Assembly (NCBI RefSeq): GCF_014268495.2
Contig: NZ_CP077087.1
Location: 5,041,001 to 5,105,000, forward strand
DNA: 64,000 nucleotides
Source of the DNA: Pseudomonas monsensis
GTDB taxonomy: Bacteria; Pseudomonadota; Gammaproteobacteria; Pseudomonadales; Pseudomonadaceae
Direction of reading: 5' to 3'
A program made the position numbers and the translations under genes. Positions 26,612 through 36,770 of this stretch are shown here, piece after piece. The notes beneath the pieces are model-generated. The model was not told the DNA's origin. It made no database searches and was given only the letters and a program-made list of their open reading frames with translations. The stretch's first letter is position 1; each line of letters begins with the position of its first letter.

Positions 26612-27001
26612 ATGCCGCAACCCGCCTCCTCGAAACTCGCCCGCCTGCTGTTCGGCCTGCTGGCCTACGTCAGCCTCGGCATTGGCCTGATTGCCATCGT
26701 CGTGCCCGGCCTGCCGACCACCGAGTTCATCCTGCTCGCCGCCTGGGCCGCGACCCGCAGCTCGCCGCGCCTGAGTGCCTGGCTGGAAAACCATCGGCTG
26801 TTCGGGCCGATCCTGAGTAACTGGCGCAACGGCAAGATCATCGCGCGTAAAGCCAAGGTCAGCGCCACGGTCAGCATGCTGCTGTGCGCGACACTGATGC
26901 TGATCATGCTCGATCACGGCTGGCCGGTTTACCTGGCGATTGCCGGGATGAGCCTGGGCAATCTGTGGATCTGGTCGCGCCCGGAATCTATCCCTGCCTG
27001 A
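26612..27001 (+). CDS. DUF454 (YbaN) family inner-membrane protein
   Basis: A 129-residue protein with a first hydrophobic stretch 'LLAYVSLGIGLIAIVVPGLP'. The family motif 'PGLPTTEFILLAAWAA' follows, then 'SWLE/NHRLFGP'-like residues and two further hydrophobic segments near the C-terminus. Function is unknown. The start at 26612 (MPQPASS) leaves the REPIN outside the gene. Monocistronic. Confidence 0.8.
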   Translation: MPQPASSKLARLLFGLLAYVSLGIGLIAIVVPGLPTTEFILLAAWAATRSSPRLSAWLENHRLFGPILSNWRNGKIIARKAKVSATVSMLLCATLMLIMLDHGWPVYLAIAGMSLGNLWIWSRPESIPA

Positions 27002-27247
27002 TTCCCTCGCCACAAAAGCCTCATCAGCACAAAAACACTCCGGCGTTCATCAGCCTGAAACTTCCCTGTAATTAATCGCCTTTTCAGCACAATCCCCTGC
27101 GCAAACGTTTAGCGCTGACCGTTCGTCGGCAACGTCCTCATGCACCTGCGCCAGGCGCCGATGTGCATGGCATGGCGCTGAATGGATTTGGCGAAACGGG
27201 TCGTGCGTACCCGAAGCCACCCGTTTATTCATTCACGAGATCGCCCC

Positions 27248-29386
27248 ATGTTCGACTCTCTCTCCATTCGCCTGAAAATCGTCCTGCTCTCCGGTCTGTG
27301 CCTGCTCGGTGTGGTCGCGTTGATCGTCGGCATGAACATTTACCAGACCAACCAGAACGACGAACTGGTCAGCGACTCCAGCAACAAGTTGCTCACCGCC
27401 AGCGTGCAGAACCTGTTGCAGGCCAAGGCTGCGGAACAAGCAGTGCGGGTGCAGAAAACCTTCGGCGAAAGCCTGACGGTGATCACCGCCCTGGCCGACC
27501 AGATCAAGGACATGCGGGTGATGGCCGCCAAGCGTTCGCTGGACGCCGGAGCCCTGCGCGAAGAGCTGAACCTGAGCCTGAAGACCGCCTTCGAGCGCAA
27601 CGACAAAGTGCTCGGCATCTGGCTCGCCTTCGAACCCAACGGCCTCGACGGCAAGGACAGTGAGTTCGTCAATGACGCCGCACGTCAGTCCAACGAGGCC
27701 GGGCGTTTCGCGACGTATTGGAGCCGCGCTGCCGGCTCGGCGCTGAACACGATCATGGTCGAAGAAGACATGACCAAGACCACCCTCAGCCTCAGCGGCA
27801 CGCCGTACAACAGCTGGTATACCTGCCCTCGCGACAACAAACGTACCTGCCTGCTTGACCCGTACGCCGACACCGTCGGTGGCAAGGAAATGCTCATGAC
27901 GACCATTTCCGTGCCGCTGATCGTCGACGGCAAGGCTATTGGCGTGGTCGGGGTCGACATCGCCCTCGACGCCCTGCAAGCGGCCGCCGTGGATTCCCAG
28001 CGCAACCTGTTCAACAACGCCGGGCACATGCTGATCGTCTCCGGCAGCGGCGTGCTCGGTGCCGACAGTTCCGACGCAACCAAGGTCGGCAAGAAAATCA
28101 CTGACACCCTCGGCGCCGACGGCAAGGACCTGCTGCAACTGATCAACAGCGGCACACCGAAGATTCTCGAACAGGGCGAGCTGATTCGCGCCGTGTATCC
28201 GGTCGACCCGATTGGCAACTCGCGGGCCTGGGGCGTGGTCATCGACCTGCCGAAACAGGTGCTGCTGGCCGACTCGGTCAAGCTGCAAGCTGTGCTCAAC
28301 GACGCCCAGGAAACCGGTGTGATCACCGCGCTGCTGGTCGCTGTGGTCGCCGGCCTGATTGGTCTGCTGCTGATCTGGCTGACCGCGTCCGGCGTCACCC
28401 GGCCAATCAACAGCGTTGCTGAAATGCTGAAGAACATTGCCAGCGGTGAAGGCGATCTGACCCAGCGTCTGAACTACAGCAAAAAGGACGAACTGGGCGA
28501 GCTGGTGAACTGGTTCAACCGCTTCCTCGACAAGCTGCAACCGACCATCGCCCAGATCAAGCAGAGCATCACCGAGGCCCGGGGCACCGCCGATCAGTCT
28601 TCGGAAATTGCGCGCCAGACCAGTGAAGGCATGCAGGTGCAGTTCCGCGAAATCGATCAGGTCGCCACCGCGTCCAACGAAATGAGCGCCACCGCCCACG
28701 ACGTCGCCAACAGCGCCTCGAACGCCGCCAACGCGGCCAAGGGTGCCGATCAATCGGCCAGGGACGGCATGTCGATCATCGAACGCAGCACCCGCGACAT
28801 CAATCAACTGGCCGACGAAGTCAGCAAAGCGGTGACCGAAGTCGAAGCGCTGGCGGTCAACAGCGAGCAAATCGGCTCGGTGCTGGAAGTGATCCGCAGC
28901 ATCGCCGAACAGACCAACCTGCTGGCCCTGAACGCCGCCATCGAAGCGGCCCGCGCCGGTGAGAGCGGCCGTGGTTTCGCGGTGGTGGCCGATGAAGTGC
29001 GCAACCTCGCCAAACGCACCCAGGATTCGGTGGAAGAAATCCGCATCGTCATCGAGCGCATCCAGACTGGCACCCGTGGCGTGGTCGCGACCATGCATTC
29101 GAGCCAGACCCAGGCCCACAACAACGCCGGGCAGATCCGTCAGGCGGTGGACGCACTGGGCAAGATCAGCGATGCGGTGACGGTGATCAGCGACATGAAC
29201 CTGCAGATCGCCAGCGCCGCCGAGCAGCAGAGCGCGGTGGCCGAAGAGGTCAACCGCAATGTCTCGGCGATTCGCACCGTCACCGAGACACTGACCGAGC
29301 AAGCCACTGAGTCGGCGGCGATCAGCAGCCAGCTCAATGCACTGGCCAGTCAGCAGATGAAATTGATGGATCAGTTCCGCGTATAA
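27248..29386 (+). CDS. Methyl-accepting chemotaxis protein (double-Cache sensor)
   Basis: A chemoreceptor of 712 residues. Membrane span 1 is near residues 10-32. A periplasmic sensor of about 310 residues of dCache type includes '[18 protein letters not shown]'. Membrane span 2 is near 358-382, then HAMP. The signalling domain has the hairpin tip '[20 protein letters not shown]' near 550 and '[16 protein letters not shown]' after it. No C-terminal methyltransferase-tethering pentapeptide is present. The sensor has two cysteines ('[14 protein letters not shown]') that could pair. The ligand is unknown. The start at 27248 (MFDSL) is chosen because the residues before it are not membrane-like. 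Confidence 0.88.
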   Translation: MFDSLSIRLKIVLLSGLCLLGVVALIVGMNIYQTNQNDELVSDSSNKLLTASVQNLLQAKAAEQAVRVQKTFGESLTVITALADQIKDMRVMAAKRSLDAGALREELNLSLKTAFERNDKVLGIWLAFEPNGLDGKDSEFVNDAARQSNEAGRFATYWSRAAGSALNTIMVEEDMTKTTLSLSGTPYNSWYTCPRDNKRTCLLDPYADTVGGKEMLMTTISVPLIVDGKAIGVVGVDIALDALQAAAVDSQRNLFNNAGHMLIVSGSGVLGADSSDATKVGKKITDTLGADGKDLLQLINSGTPKILEQGELIRAVYPVDPIGNSRAWGVVIDLPKQVLLADSVKLQAVLNDAQETGVITALLVAVVAGLIGLLLIWLTASGVTRPINSVAEMLKNIASGEGDLTQRLNYSKKDELGELVNWFNRFLDKLQPTIAQIKQSITEARGTADQSSEIARQTSEGMQVQFREIDQVATASNEMSATAHDVANSASNAANAAKGADQSARDGMSIIERSTRDINQLADEVSKAVTEVEALAVNSEQIGSVLEVIRSIAEQTNLLALNAAIEAARAGESGRGFAVVADEVRNLAKRTQDSVEEIRIVIERIQTGTRGVVATMHSSQTQAHNNAGQIRQAVDALGKISDAVTVISDMNLQIASAAEQQSAVAEEVNRNVSAIRTVTETLTEQATESAAISSQLNALASQQMKLMDQFRV

Positions 29387-29402
29387 GCCACACCGTTGAA
29401 CC

Positions 29403-29494
29403 CTGTGGGAGCGAGCTTGCTCGCGAATGCGGTCTGCCATTCAATGATGATGTTGAATGTGATGACCTCTTCGCGAGCAAGCTCGCTCCCACAG
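29403..29494. repeat. REPIN-type inverted repeat
   Basis: CTGTGGGAGCGAGCTTGCTC and its complement follow the chemoreceptor gene. Confidence 0.9.
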
Positions 29495-29577
29495 TGGTGA
29501 GTGTTCACCCGCTGGCGTTTTCATCTGACTCGAGATTGTTTTGCACTATCATCGCTCTCTCTTCCGGAGGGCCTTCG

Positions 29578-30927
29578 ATGACTGATCTGCTCACGTCCAT
29601 TCAAGCCGCACTCGGCTTGCCGCACACGCCGATTCCCTTCACCGCACAGGGCGCCCTGCCCTCGGCATTCGCCGTCACCGACCTGGCCTGCGCGAGCATC
29701 GCCGCGGCCGGTCAGGCCGTCAGCGAACTGCTCCAGCAACAAACCGGACACTTGCCCGCCGTCGAAGTCGACCGAAGACTGGCCTCGTTCTGGTTCGCCA
29801 CCTCGTTGCGTCCGATGGGCTGGGAAGTCCCACCACTGTGGGATGCGGTGGCCGGTGACTACGCAACCCGGGACGGCTGGATCCGCCTGCACACTAACGC
29901 CCCGCACCACCGCGCCGCCGCTGAACGTGTGCTCGGCGCCTGCGCCGACCGTGCCGCGATGGCAGCAAAAGTCGCGCAGTGGACCAGTGCCGATCTGGAG
30001 CAAGCACTGGTCGAGGCCAAGGGCTGCGCCGCCGAAATGCGCAGTTGGGCGCAGTGGCAGCAGCATCCGCAGGGAATGGCGGTGAATGCCGAACCGCTGG
30101 TGCATGTCATCCATTCGCAGGCTGGAAACGTCAGTGTGTGGCAAGGCTCGGCGGCGCAACCGCTGGCCGGCCTCAAGGTGCTGGACCTGACCCGCGTACT
30201 CGCCGGCCCCACCGCCAGCCGTTTTCTTGCGGGCCTCGGCGCGAACGTGCTGCGAATCGACCCACCAGGCTGGACCGAACCAGGCGTGGTCCCGGAAGTC
30301 ACCCTTGGCAAACGCTGCGCTCGGCTGGATCTGCATGTTCCGGCAGATCGTGCGGTGTTTGAAAACCTGCTCAAGGACGCCGACATCCTGTTGCACGGCT
30401 ACCGCGCCGACGCGCTGGAACACCTCGGTTTCGGCGCCGAGCGCCGCCGACAACTGGCCCCGGCGCTGATCGACGTCTGCCTCAACGCCTACGGCTGGAG
30501 CGGCCCGTGGCAGAACCGTCGCGGCTTCGACAGCCTGGTGCAGATGAGCAGCGGCATCGCCGAGGCCGGGCAGCGTTGGAAAACCGCTGACAAGCCAACG
30601 CCACTGCCGGTGCAGGCGCTGGACCATGCGACCGGGTATCTGCTGGCGGCGAGTGCGATGCGCCTTTTGACTGAACGTTTAAAGACTGGTCGGGGTGGCG
30701 CGGCGCGTCTGTCACTGGCGCGCACGGCGAAGTTGTTGATTGAGCATGGGCCGGGGACGAGCGAGGCGTTGCGCGCCGAAGATGCGCAGGATCAAAACTC
30801 AGTGTTGGAGCAGACACCCTGGGGGCCGGCGCACCGCTTGCTGGCACCGCTGAAGATCAGCGGAGCGCCGCTGCAGTGGGCGTTGCCGGCCAGCGAATTG
30901 GGTGCGCATCGCCCACAGTGGTTTTAA
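29578..30927 (+). CDS. CaiB/BaiF family CoA-transferase (class III)
   Basis: A 449-residue protein that should move CoA between carboxylic acids. The C-terminal part from about residue 195 has the family start 'LAGLKVLDLTRVLAGPTASRFLAGLGANVLRID', 'ADILLHGYRADALEHLG' and 'NAYGWSGPWQNRRGFDSLVQ' (separate blocks). The N-terminal 190 residues look like a second, degenerate half. The start has GGAGG at good distance. It stands alone and the substrate is not evident. Confidence 0.8.
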   Translation: MTDLLTSIQAALGLPHTPIPFTAQGALPSAFAVTDLACASIAAAGQAVSELLQQQTGHLPAVEVDRRLASFWFATSLRPMGWEVPPLWDAVAGDYATRDGWIRLHTNAPHHRAAAERVLGACADRAAMAAKVAQWTSADLEQALVEAKGCAAEMRSWAQWQQHPQGMAVNAEPLVHVIHSQAGNVSVWQGSAAQPLAGLKVLDLTRVLAGPTASRFLAGLGANVLRIDPPGWTEPGVVPEVTLGKRCARLDLHVPADRAVFENLLKDADILLHGYRADALEHLGFGAERRRQLAPALIDVCLNAYGWSGPWQNRRGFDSLVQMSSGIAEAGQRWKTADKPTPLPVQALDHATGYLLAASAMRLLTERLKTGRGGAARLSLARTAKLLIEHGPGTSEALRAEDAQDQNSVLEQTPWGPAHRLLAPLKISGAPLQWALPASELGAHRPQWF

Positions 30928-30933
30928 CAACAG

Positions 30934-31109
30934 CCCCTCACCCTGACCCTCTCCCCGAGGCGCGGGGACTGATTGGGGGATATTGAAGTGGCTCACCGAC
31001 CTGAAAGATCGAAGTTGAATCCATAATCGACTCGATATTTCAGGTCGATGTCTCACGAAAGACACCGCGGTCAGCCCCCTCTCCCTCCAGGAGACGGCTG
31101 GGCTGCGGG
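30934..31109. repeat. Nested hairpin repeat cluster C (single, inverted core)
   Basis: Starts CCCCTCACCCTGACCCTCTC. It contains GAATCCATAATCGACTCGAT and TTTCAGGTCGATGTCT, which are the reverse complement of the core in clusters A and D. It ends in CCCTCTCCCTCCAGGAGACG. The right arm lies inside the 3' end of alkA. Confidence 0.75.
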
Positions 31110-31967
31110 CACAGCGCTCAAAGACGTCCACAACACCTGCGCCGCATACCCGCGACAGGGTCGCCAGGCCTCAGCCCGATCAGCCAGTTCCCGCGCCGCG
31201 GGTCGCACACCTTCCAGCACCTCCAGCGCCCGCAGCAACCCGACATCGCCATGGGGAAACCCGTCCATATCGCGCAACTGGCGCAACGCGATGTACTGCG
31301 CCGTCCACTCGCCGACCCCGTGCAATGCCAGCAAACGCGCCACGCCACTCTCGCGCCCCGGTTCGAACAACAGCGGATCTTCCAGCAGCGCCTGCGCCAT
31401 GCCCGAAAGCGTCCGTCCACGACTTTTCGGCATGCCCAGCGCCGCCAGATCAGCCGCCGCCAGCACCTGGACATCGGGAAATACTCGAGTCAAACCCGGT
31501 ACCGCCGAGCACAACGGCGCACCATACTGCGCCACCAGTTTCCCCGCCAGCCGGATCGCCGCGACCACGGTAATCTGCTGCCCGAGTACCGCACGAAAGG
31601 CCAGTTCCAGACCGTCCCACGCCCCCGGCACTCGCAGCCCCGGACGTTCGGCAATCAACCACGCCAGTAACGGGTCGTCAGCCAGATGCCGGTGCATCGA
31701 CGGCAGATCGGCATCCAGATCAAATAGCCGCCGCAGCCTCACAACAATCTCGGGCAGTGCTGCCGGATCGGGAAAATCCAGCTCGACCTCCAGCGCATCG
31801 CCCCTCCCCGGCCAGACCGACAGCGAGCCGTGGACACCGTTCACGCCGATGCTGCGCGAGTACACGCCGTCCACCACGGTTTCCATGCCGACCACTGACC
31901 GTGCAGCGAGAAAGCCCAGCATCGCCGTCCAGTCATAGGGTGGCCGATAGGCCAGCATCAACCTCAC
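31071..31967 (-). CDS. alkA: DNA-3-methyladenine glycosylase II (AlkA type)
   Basis: Removes alkylated bases from DNA. The 298-residue protein has an N-terminal AlkA_N domain ('YRPPYDWTAMLGFLAAR') and an HhH-GPD domain. The latter includes 'FRAVLGQQITVVAA', the hairpin 'LLALHGVGEWTAQYIALR' and catalytic Asp in 'FPHGDVGLLRAL'. Its ATG overlaps the stop of the upstream antiporter gene (4 bases), so the two are co-translated. The last codons (ending PSPGGRGG) are read from an intergenic repeat arm, giving a non-family C-terminus. Confidence 0.88.
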   Translation of the reverse strand: MRLMLAYRPPYDWTAMLGFLAARSVVGMETVVDGVYSRSIGVNGVHGSLSVWPGRGDALEVELDFPDPAALPEIVVRLRRLFDLDADLPSMHRHLADDPLLAWLIAERPGLRVPGAWDGLELAFRAVLGQQITVVAAIRLAGKLVAQYGAPLCSAVPGLTRVFPDVQVLAAADLAALGMPKSRGRTLSGMAQALLEDPLLFEPGRESGVARLLALHGVGEWTAQYIALRQLRDMDGFPHGDVGLLRALEVLEGVRPAARELADRAEAWRPCRGYAAQVLWTSLSAVPAAQPSPGGRGG

Positions 31968-33391
31968 AGCGACAGCACACCACTGTACAAACCGTACGCC
32001 GCCAGCCCGGCGCCGATGATCACGCAGGTGAAAATCGCCTTCTCGACATGGGTGAACAACGGCTCGCCCTGCTCACGCTTGGCCTTGGCGAACAGCAACA
32101 CCCCCGGCGCATACAACAACGCCGACAGCAGCAGATACTTCACTCCGCCGGCGTACAACAACCACACCGCGTAGCACAGGGCGATGCCGCCGATCAGCAG
32201 GTCCTTGGTGCGCTCGGCCGACGCGTGCTCATAGGTTTCGCCGCGACCGCTCAACAGCACCGCGTACGCCGCCGACCACAAATACGGCACCAGAATCATC
32301 GACGAGGCCAGGTAAATCAGGCTGGTGTAGGTGCCTGCGGAGAACAGCGTGATCAACAGGAAAATCTGGATCATCACGTTGGTCAGCCACAGTGCGTTGA
32401 CCGGCACGTGGTTCTTGTTTTCCTTTTTCAGGAACGCCGGCATGGTCTTGTCCTTGGCCGTGGCGAAGAGGATTTCCGCGCACAGCAATGCCCACGACAG
32501 CAACGCACCGAGCAGGGAAATCGCCAGGCCGACGCTGATCAACAACGCGCCCCACGGCCCGACGATATGCTCGAGCACCGCCGCCAGCGAAGGGTTCTGC
32601 AAGGTCGCCAGTTCCGGCTGGCTCATGATCCCCAGCGACAGCACGTTGACCAGCACCAGCAGCGCCAGCACCCCGATGAAACCAATCACCGTGGCGCGGC
32701 CGACGTCGCTGCGTTTCTCTGCTCGCGCCGAGTAGACGCTGGCGCCTTCGATGCCGATGAACACGAACACCGTGACCAGCATCATGTTGCGCACCTGATC
32801 CATCACCCCGCCAAAATTCGGGTTGCTGTGGCCCCAGATGTCACGGGTAAAAATATCTGCCTTGAACGCCAGCGCCGCGATGACGATGAACATGATCAAC
32901 GGCACGACCTTGGCCATGGTGGTCAACTGGTTGATCAGCGCCGCCTCCTTGATCCCGCGCATCACCAGAAAATGCACGGCCCACAACAACACCGACGCGC
33001 AGGCAATGGCGACCGGGGTGTTGCCCTGACCGAAAACCGGAAAGAAGTAGCCGAGGGTGCTGAACAGCAGGACGAAATAACCGACGTTGCCCAGCCAGGC
33101 GCTGATCCAGTAACCCCACGCCGACGAGAACCCCATGTAGTCGCCAAACCCGGCCTTGGCGTAAGCGTAGACACCGGAGTCCAGTTCGGGTTTGCGATTG
33201 GCCAGGGTCTGGAACACGAACGCCAGGGTCAGCATGCCGATGGCGGTGATGCCCCAGCCAATCAGGATCGCCCCGGCATCGGCGCGGGCCGCCATGTTCT
33301 GCGGCAGGGAAAAAATCCCCCCGCCAATCATCGAACCCACTACCAAGGCGATCAACGCCCCCAGTCGCAGCTTTTGCGTCGGTTGCGACAT
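31964..33391 (-). CDS. ArcD-type amino acid antiporter (arginine/ornithine), paralogue 2
   Basis: A 475-residue APC-family transporter with about 12-13 membrane spans. The N-terminus has the substrate-site signature '[18 protein letters not shown]'. It is very similar along its whole length to the divergent arcD at 33983, clearly a duplicate. The start at 33391 (MSQPTQK) aligns with the paralogue's start (MSEAPGK). The gene is coupled to alkA rather than to arc genes, and its substrate may have changed. Confidence 0.88.
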   Translation of the reverse strand: MSQPTQKLRLGALIALVVGSMIGGGIFSLPQNMAARADAGAILIGWGITAIGMLTLAFVFQTLANRKPELDSGVYAYAKAGFGDYMGFSSAWGYWISAWLGNVGYFVLLFSTLGYFFPVFGQGNTPVAIACASVLLWAVHFLVMRGIKEAALINQLTTMAKVVPLIMFIVIAALAFKADIFTRDIWGHSNPNFGGVMDQVRNMMLVTVFVFIGIEGASVYSARAEKRSDVGRATVIGFIGVLALLVLVNVLSLGIMSQPELATLQNPSLAAVLEHIVGPWGALLISVGLAISLLGALLSWALLCAEILFATAKDKTMPAFLKKENKNHVPVNALWLTNVMIQIFLLITLFSAGTYTSLIYLASSMILVPYLWSAAYAVLLSGRGETYEHASAERTKDLLIGGIALCYAVWLLYAGGVKYLLLSALLYAPGVLLFAKAKREQGEPLFTHVEKAIFTCVIIGAGLAAYGLYSGVLSL

Positions 33392-33439
33392 TCCAGTCTC
33401 CCTCTTCCTGACAAAGGTTCTCGAAACCTGTTTATACCT

Positions 33440-33570
33440 GTGGCGAGGGGATTTATCCCCGATGGGTGGCAAAGCCGCCCCAAAACCTGAGAACTCGTTC
33501 TGCCTGATGCACCGCGCTGAATGGATCTGGAGCGGCTACGCCACCCATCGGGGATAAATCCCCTCGCCAC
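33440..33570. repeat. Long inverted repeat, REP of GTGGCGAGGGG type
   Basis: Arms of about 31 bases (33440-33470 and 33540-33570) start GTGGCGAGGGGATTTATCCC. They continue CGATGGGTGGC on the left, with the complement on the right, around a spacer of about 69 bases. It is the third REP subtype in the window, upstream of arcD paralogue 2. Confidence 0.88.
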
Positions 33571-33907
33571 AAGGTGTGACTATTTCTGGGTATTAACTAA
33601 ACGGATAAGCGTAAGTACGTTTATTGAATAACGCCAATTAACGCCTTTTATATATAGCCAACAACGCTAACGCATAACACGGTTAATCCGTTTTGGGCAC
33701 GAATCCTGATTAATCGATTCTGTATTGAAAACAGATGCCAAAAATTTGCCAAAAGCTGAAAAGCAACTAGCGTGATAATTCGAAAGTAATAGGAGCAATT
33801 CCCAACCACATCTGCCGAAAGCCTCTGGAACAGGGCTCTTCAGGCAGCAGCTTTATGCCATCAGTCTTTTCATAAGTCATTCATTAACAATGGAATGTGA
33901 CCATGAA
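33571..33907. other. AT-rich gene-free region between the divergent antiporter genes
   Basis: About 340 bases, clearly richer in A and T than the flanking genes, with no convincing open frame. It should hold the promoter of the arcD paralogue on one side and upstream control sequence of arcDABC on the other. I see no further repeat or hairpin with confidence. Confidence 0.5.
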
Positions 33908-33921
33908 CTGATCCAAGTCAG
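33908..33921 (+). promoter_or_regulatory. Candidate ANR box of the arcDABC promoter
   Basis: CTGATCCAAGTCAG resembles the ANR/FNR site TTGAT-N4-ATCAA. A TACGCT -10-like hexamer at 33944-33949 places the box about 41 bases before a likely start site, the class II position known for arc promoters in Pseudomonas. Confidence 0.5.
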
Positions 33922-33982
33922 CTGTTTGTACAGATAACAGCACTACGCTGTGAACTCTTCTCTCCTGCAATGGAGTTATGCA

Positions 33983-35410
33983 ATGTCTGAAGCTCCCGGA
34001 AAACTACGACTCGGTGCACTCGTTGCATTGGTAGTCGGTTCAATGATCGGTGGCGGGATATTTTCGTTACCACAAAACATGGCCGCCAGCGCCGACGTCG
34101 GCGCGGTCCTGATCGGATGGGCCATCACCGCAGTCGGCATGCTCACCCTCGCTTTTGTTTTCCAAACCCTCGCCAATCGCAAGCCTGACCTGGACGGCGG
34201 CGTCTACGCCTACGCCAAGGCCGGATTTGGCGATTACATGGGTTTCTCGTCCGCCTGGGGTTACTGGATCAGTGCCTGGCTGGGCAACGTCGGTTACTTT
34301 GTTCTGCTGTTCAGCACCCTCGGGTATTTCTTTCCGGTCTTCGGCGAGGGCAACACCGTTGCTGCGGTGATCGGCGCCTCGGTGCTGCTGTGGGCTGTGC
34401 ACTTTCTGGTGTTGCGCGGGATCAAGGAGGCGGCGTTCATCAACCTGGTGACCACCGTCGCCAAAGTCGTGCCGCTGCTGCTGTTCGTCCTGATCGCGGT
34501 CTTCGCGTTCAAACTGGACATCTTCACCGCTGACATCTGGGGCCTGAAAAACCCCGACCTGGGCAGCGTGATGAACCAGGTGCGCAACATGATGCTGGTC
34601 ACCGTGTGGGTGTTCATCGGCATCGAGGGCGCGAGCATCTTCTCGGCGCGTGCGGAAAAACGCTCCGACGTGGGTAAGGCCACTGTAATCGGCTTCATCA
34701 CCGTGCTGCTGTTCCTGGTGCTGGTGAACGTGCTGTCGCTGGGCATCATGACTCAGCCAGAACTGGCCAAGTTGCAGAACCCGTCGATGGCCGCCGTGCT
34801 CGAGCACGTAGTCGGTCACTGGGGCGCGGTGCTGATCAGCGTCGGGCTGATCATCTCGCTGCTGGGGGCGCTGCTGTCGTGGGTGCTGCTGTGCGCGGAG
34901 ATCATGTTCGCCGCCGCCAAAGACCACACCATGCCGGAGTTCCTGCGTAAGGAAAACGCTAACCACGTACCGGTCAACGCCCTGTGGCTGACCAATGCGA
35001 TGGTGCAGATTTTCCTGATCATCACTCTGTTCTCGGCCAGCACTTACCTGTCGCTGATCTACCTCGCCACCTCGATGATTCTGGTGCCGTACCTGTGGTC
35101 GGCGGCCTACGCCCTGCTGATCGCGGTGCGTGGCGAAACCTACGAAGGCTTCGCGGCCGAGCGGCGCAAGGACCTGATCATCGGCGGCATCGCCCTGATC
35201 TACGCGGTCTGGCTGCTGTACGCCGGCGGCGTCAAGTACCTGCTGCTCTCGGCCCTGCTGTATGCCCCCGGCGCGATCCTGTTCGCCAAGGCCAAGCTCG
35301 AACTCAAACAAGCGGTTTTCACCAACGTCGAGAAGCTGATTTTCGCCGCGGTGGTCGTCGGTGCCCTGGTGGCTGCCTACGGTCTCTACGACGGCTTCCT
35401 GACTCTGTAA
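33983..35410 (+). CDS. arcD: Arginine/ornithine antiporter
   Basis: Exchanges external arginine for ornithine produced by the deiminase pathway. The 475-residue membrane protein has '[18 protein letters not shown]' at the N-terminus and about 12-13 hydrophobic spans. The ATG at 33983 has GGAG upstream. It is the first gene of arcDABC; arcA follows after 34 bases with a GGAGG ribosome-binding site. Confidence 0.94.
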   Translation: MSEAPGKLRLGALVALVVGSMIGGGIFSLPQNMAASADVGAVLIGWAITAVGMLTLAFVFQTLANRKPDLDGGVYAYAKAGFGDYMGFSSAWGYWISAWLGNVGYFVLLFSTLGYFFPVFGEGNTVAAVIGASVLLWAVHFLVLRGIKEAAFINLVTTVAKVVPLLLFVLIAVFAFKLDIFTADIWGLKNPDLGSVMNQVRNMMLVTVWVFIGIEGASIFSARAEKRSDVGKATVIGFITVLLFLVLVNVLSLGIMTQPELAKLQNPSMAAVLEHVVGHWGAVLISVGLIISLLGALLSWVLLCAEIMFAAAKDHTMPEFLRKENANHVPVNALWLTNAMVQIFLIITLFSASTYLSLIYLATSMILVPYLWSAAYALLIAVRGETYEGFAAERRKDLIIGGIALIYAVWLLYAGGVKYLLLSALLYAPGAILFAKAKLELKQAVFTNVEKLIFAAVVVGALVAAYGLYDGFLTL

Positions 35411-35444
35411 TTGCCCAAAATTTTATCTCTGGAGGATCACTGCA

Positions 35445-36701
35445 ATGACCACGGAAAAAGTTAAGTACGGCGTCCATTCCGAAGCCGGCAAACTGCGCAA
35501 AGTCATGGTTTGCTCCCCAGGTCTGGCCCACCAGCGGCTGACCCCGAACAACTGCGATGAACTGCTGTTCGACGACGTGCTGTGGGTCGCCCAGGCCAAG
35601 CGCGACCACTTCGACTTCGTGACCAAGATGCGTGAACGCGGGATCGACGTGCTGGAAATGCACAACCTGCTGACCGACATCGTCGCCATCCCTGAAGCGC
35701 TGGACTGGATTCTCGACCGCAAGGTCACCGCCGACTCGGTGGGCCTGGGCCTGATCAGCGAAGTCAAATCCTGGCTGAAAAGCCTAGAGCCACGGCACAT
35801 CGCCGAGTTCCTGATCGGTGGCGTGTCGGCCGATGATCTGCCAGACAGCTTCGGTGGCAAGACCATCCAGATGTTCCGCGACTTCCTCGGCCACTCCAGC
35901 TTCATTCTACCGCCGCTGCCGAACACCCAGTTCACCCGCGACACTACCTGCTGGATCTACGGCGGCGTGACGCTGAACCCGATGTATTGGCCGGCGCGCC
36001 GTCAGGAAACCCTGCTGGCCACCGCCATCTACAAATTCCACCCGCAGTTCACCAACGCCGATTTCGAGATCTGGTACGGCGACCCGGACAAGGATCACGG
36101 CAGCGCCACCCTTGAGGGCGGCGACGTGATGCCGATCGGCAACGGTGTGGTGTTGATCGGCATGGGCGAACGTTCTTCTCGCCAGGCCATCGGCCAACTG
36201 GCGCTGAACCTGTTCAAGAACAAAGCCGTGGAGAAAGTCATCGTCGCCGGCCTGCCGAAGTCCCGCGCCGCGATGCACCTGGACACCGTGTTCAGCTTCT
36301 GCGACCGCGACCTGGTGACGATCTTCCCGGAAGTGGTCAACCAGATCGTCGCGTTCACCCTGCGCCCTGACGAAAGCAAACAGGGCGGCATCGACATTCG
36401 CCGCGAAGAAACCAACTTCCTCGACACCGTGGCCAAAGCCCTCAACCTGCCGAAGCTGCGCGTGGTGGAAACCGGCGGCAACAGCTTCGCCGCCGAACGC
36501 GAGCAATGGGACGACGGCAACAACGTGGTGGCCGTGGAACCGGGCGTGGTCATCGGCTACGACCGCAACACCTACACCAACACCCTGCTGCGCAAGGCGG
36601 GCGTGGAGGTCATCACCATCAGCGCCGGCGAACTCGGTCGCGGCCGTGGCGGCGGCCACTGCATGACCTGCCCGATCATCCGCGACCCGATCGATTACTA
36701 A
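35445..36701 (+). CDS. arcA: Arginine deiminase
   Basis: Hydrolyses arginine to citrulline and ammonia, step one of the anaerobic arginine deiminase pathway. It has 418 residues, full length. Active-site segments include '[15 protein letters not shown]', '[14 protein letters not shown]', '[12 protein letters not shown]' and the nucleophilic Cys in '[12 protein letters not shown]' near the C-terminus. Confidence 0.97.
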   Translation: MTTEKVKYGVHSEAGKLRKVMVCSPGLAHQRLTPNNCDELLFDDVLWVAQAKRDHFDFVTKMRERGIDVLEMHNLLTDIVAIPEALDWILDRKVTADSVGLGLISEVKSWLKSLEPRHIAEFLIGGVSADDLPDSFGGKTIQMFRDFLGHSSFILPPLPNTQFTRDTTCWIYGGVTLNPMYWPARRQETLLATAIYKFHPQFTNADFEIWYGDPDKDHGSATLEGGDVMPIGNGVVLIGMGERSSRQAIGQLALNLFKNKAVEKVIVAGLPKSRAAMHLDTVFSFCDRDLVTIFPEVVNQIVAFTLRPDESKQGGIDIRREETNFLDTVAKALNLPKLRVVETGGNSFAAEREQWDDGNNVVAVEPGVVIGYDRNTYTNTLLRKAGVEVITISAGELGRGRGGGHCMTCPIIRDPIDY

Positions 36702-36770
36702 ACCTCTGAGCCCTGGCCGGCACTTATAAAGTGCGGCCAGGGGGATAACCGACACCGAAGGAGATCCATC

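Noticed and set aside
27233..29440. 735-codon minus-strand frame opposite the chemoreceptor
   Set aside because: Composition (rich in His, Arg, Gln, Val) is typical of the reverse frame of GC-rich genes. The plus-strand product is a clear chemoreceptor.
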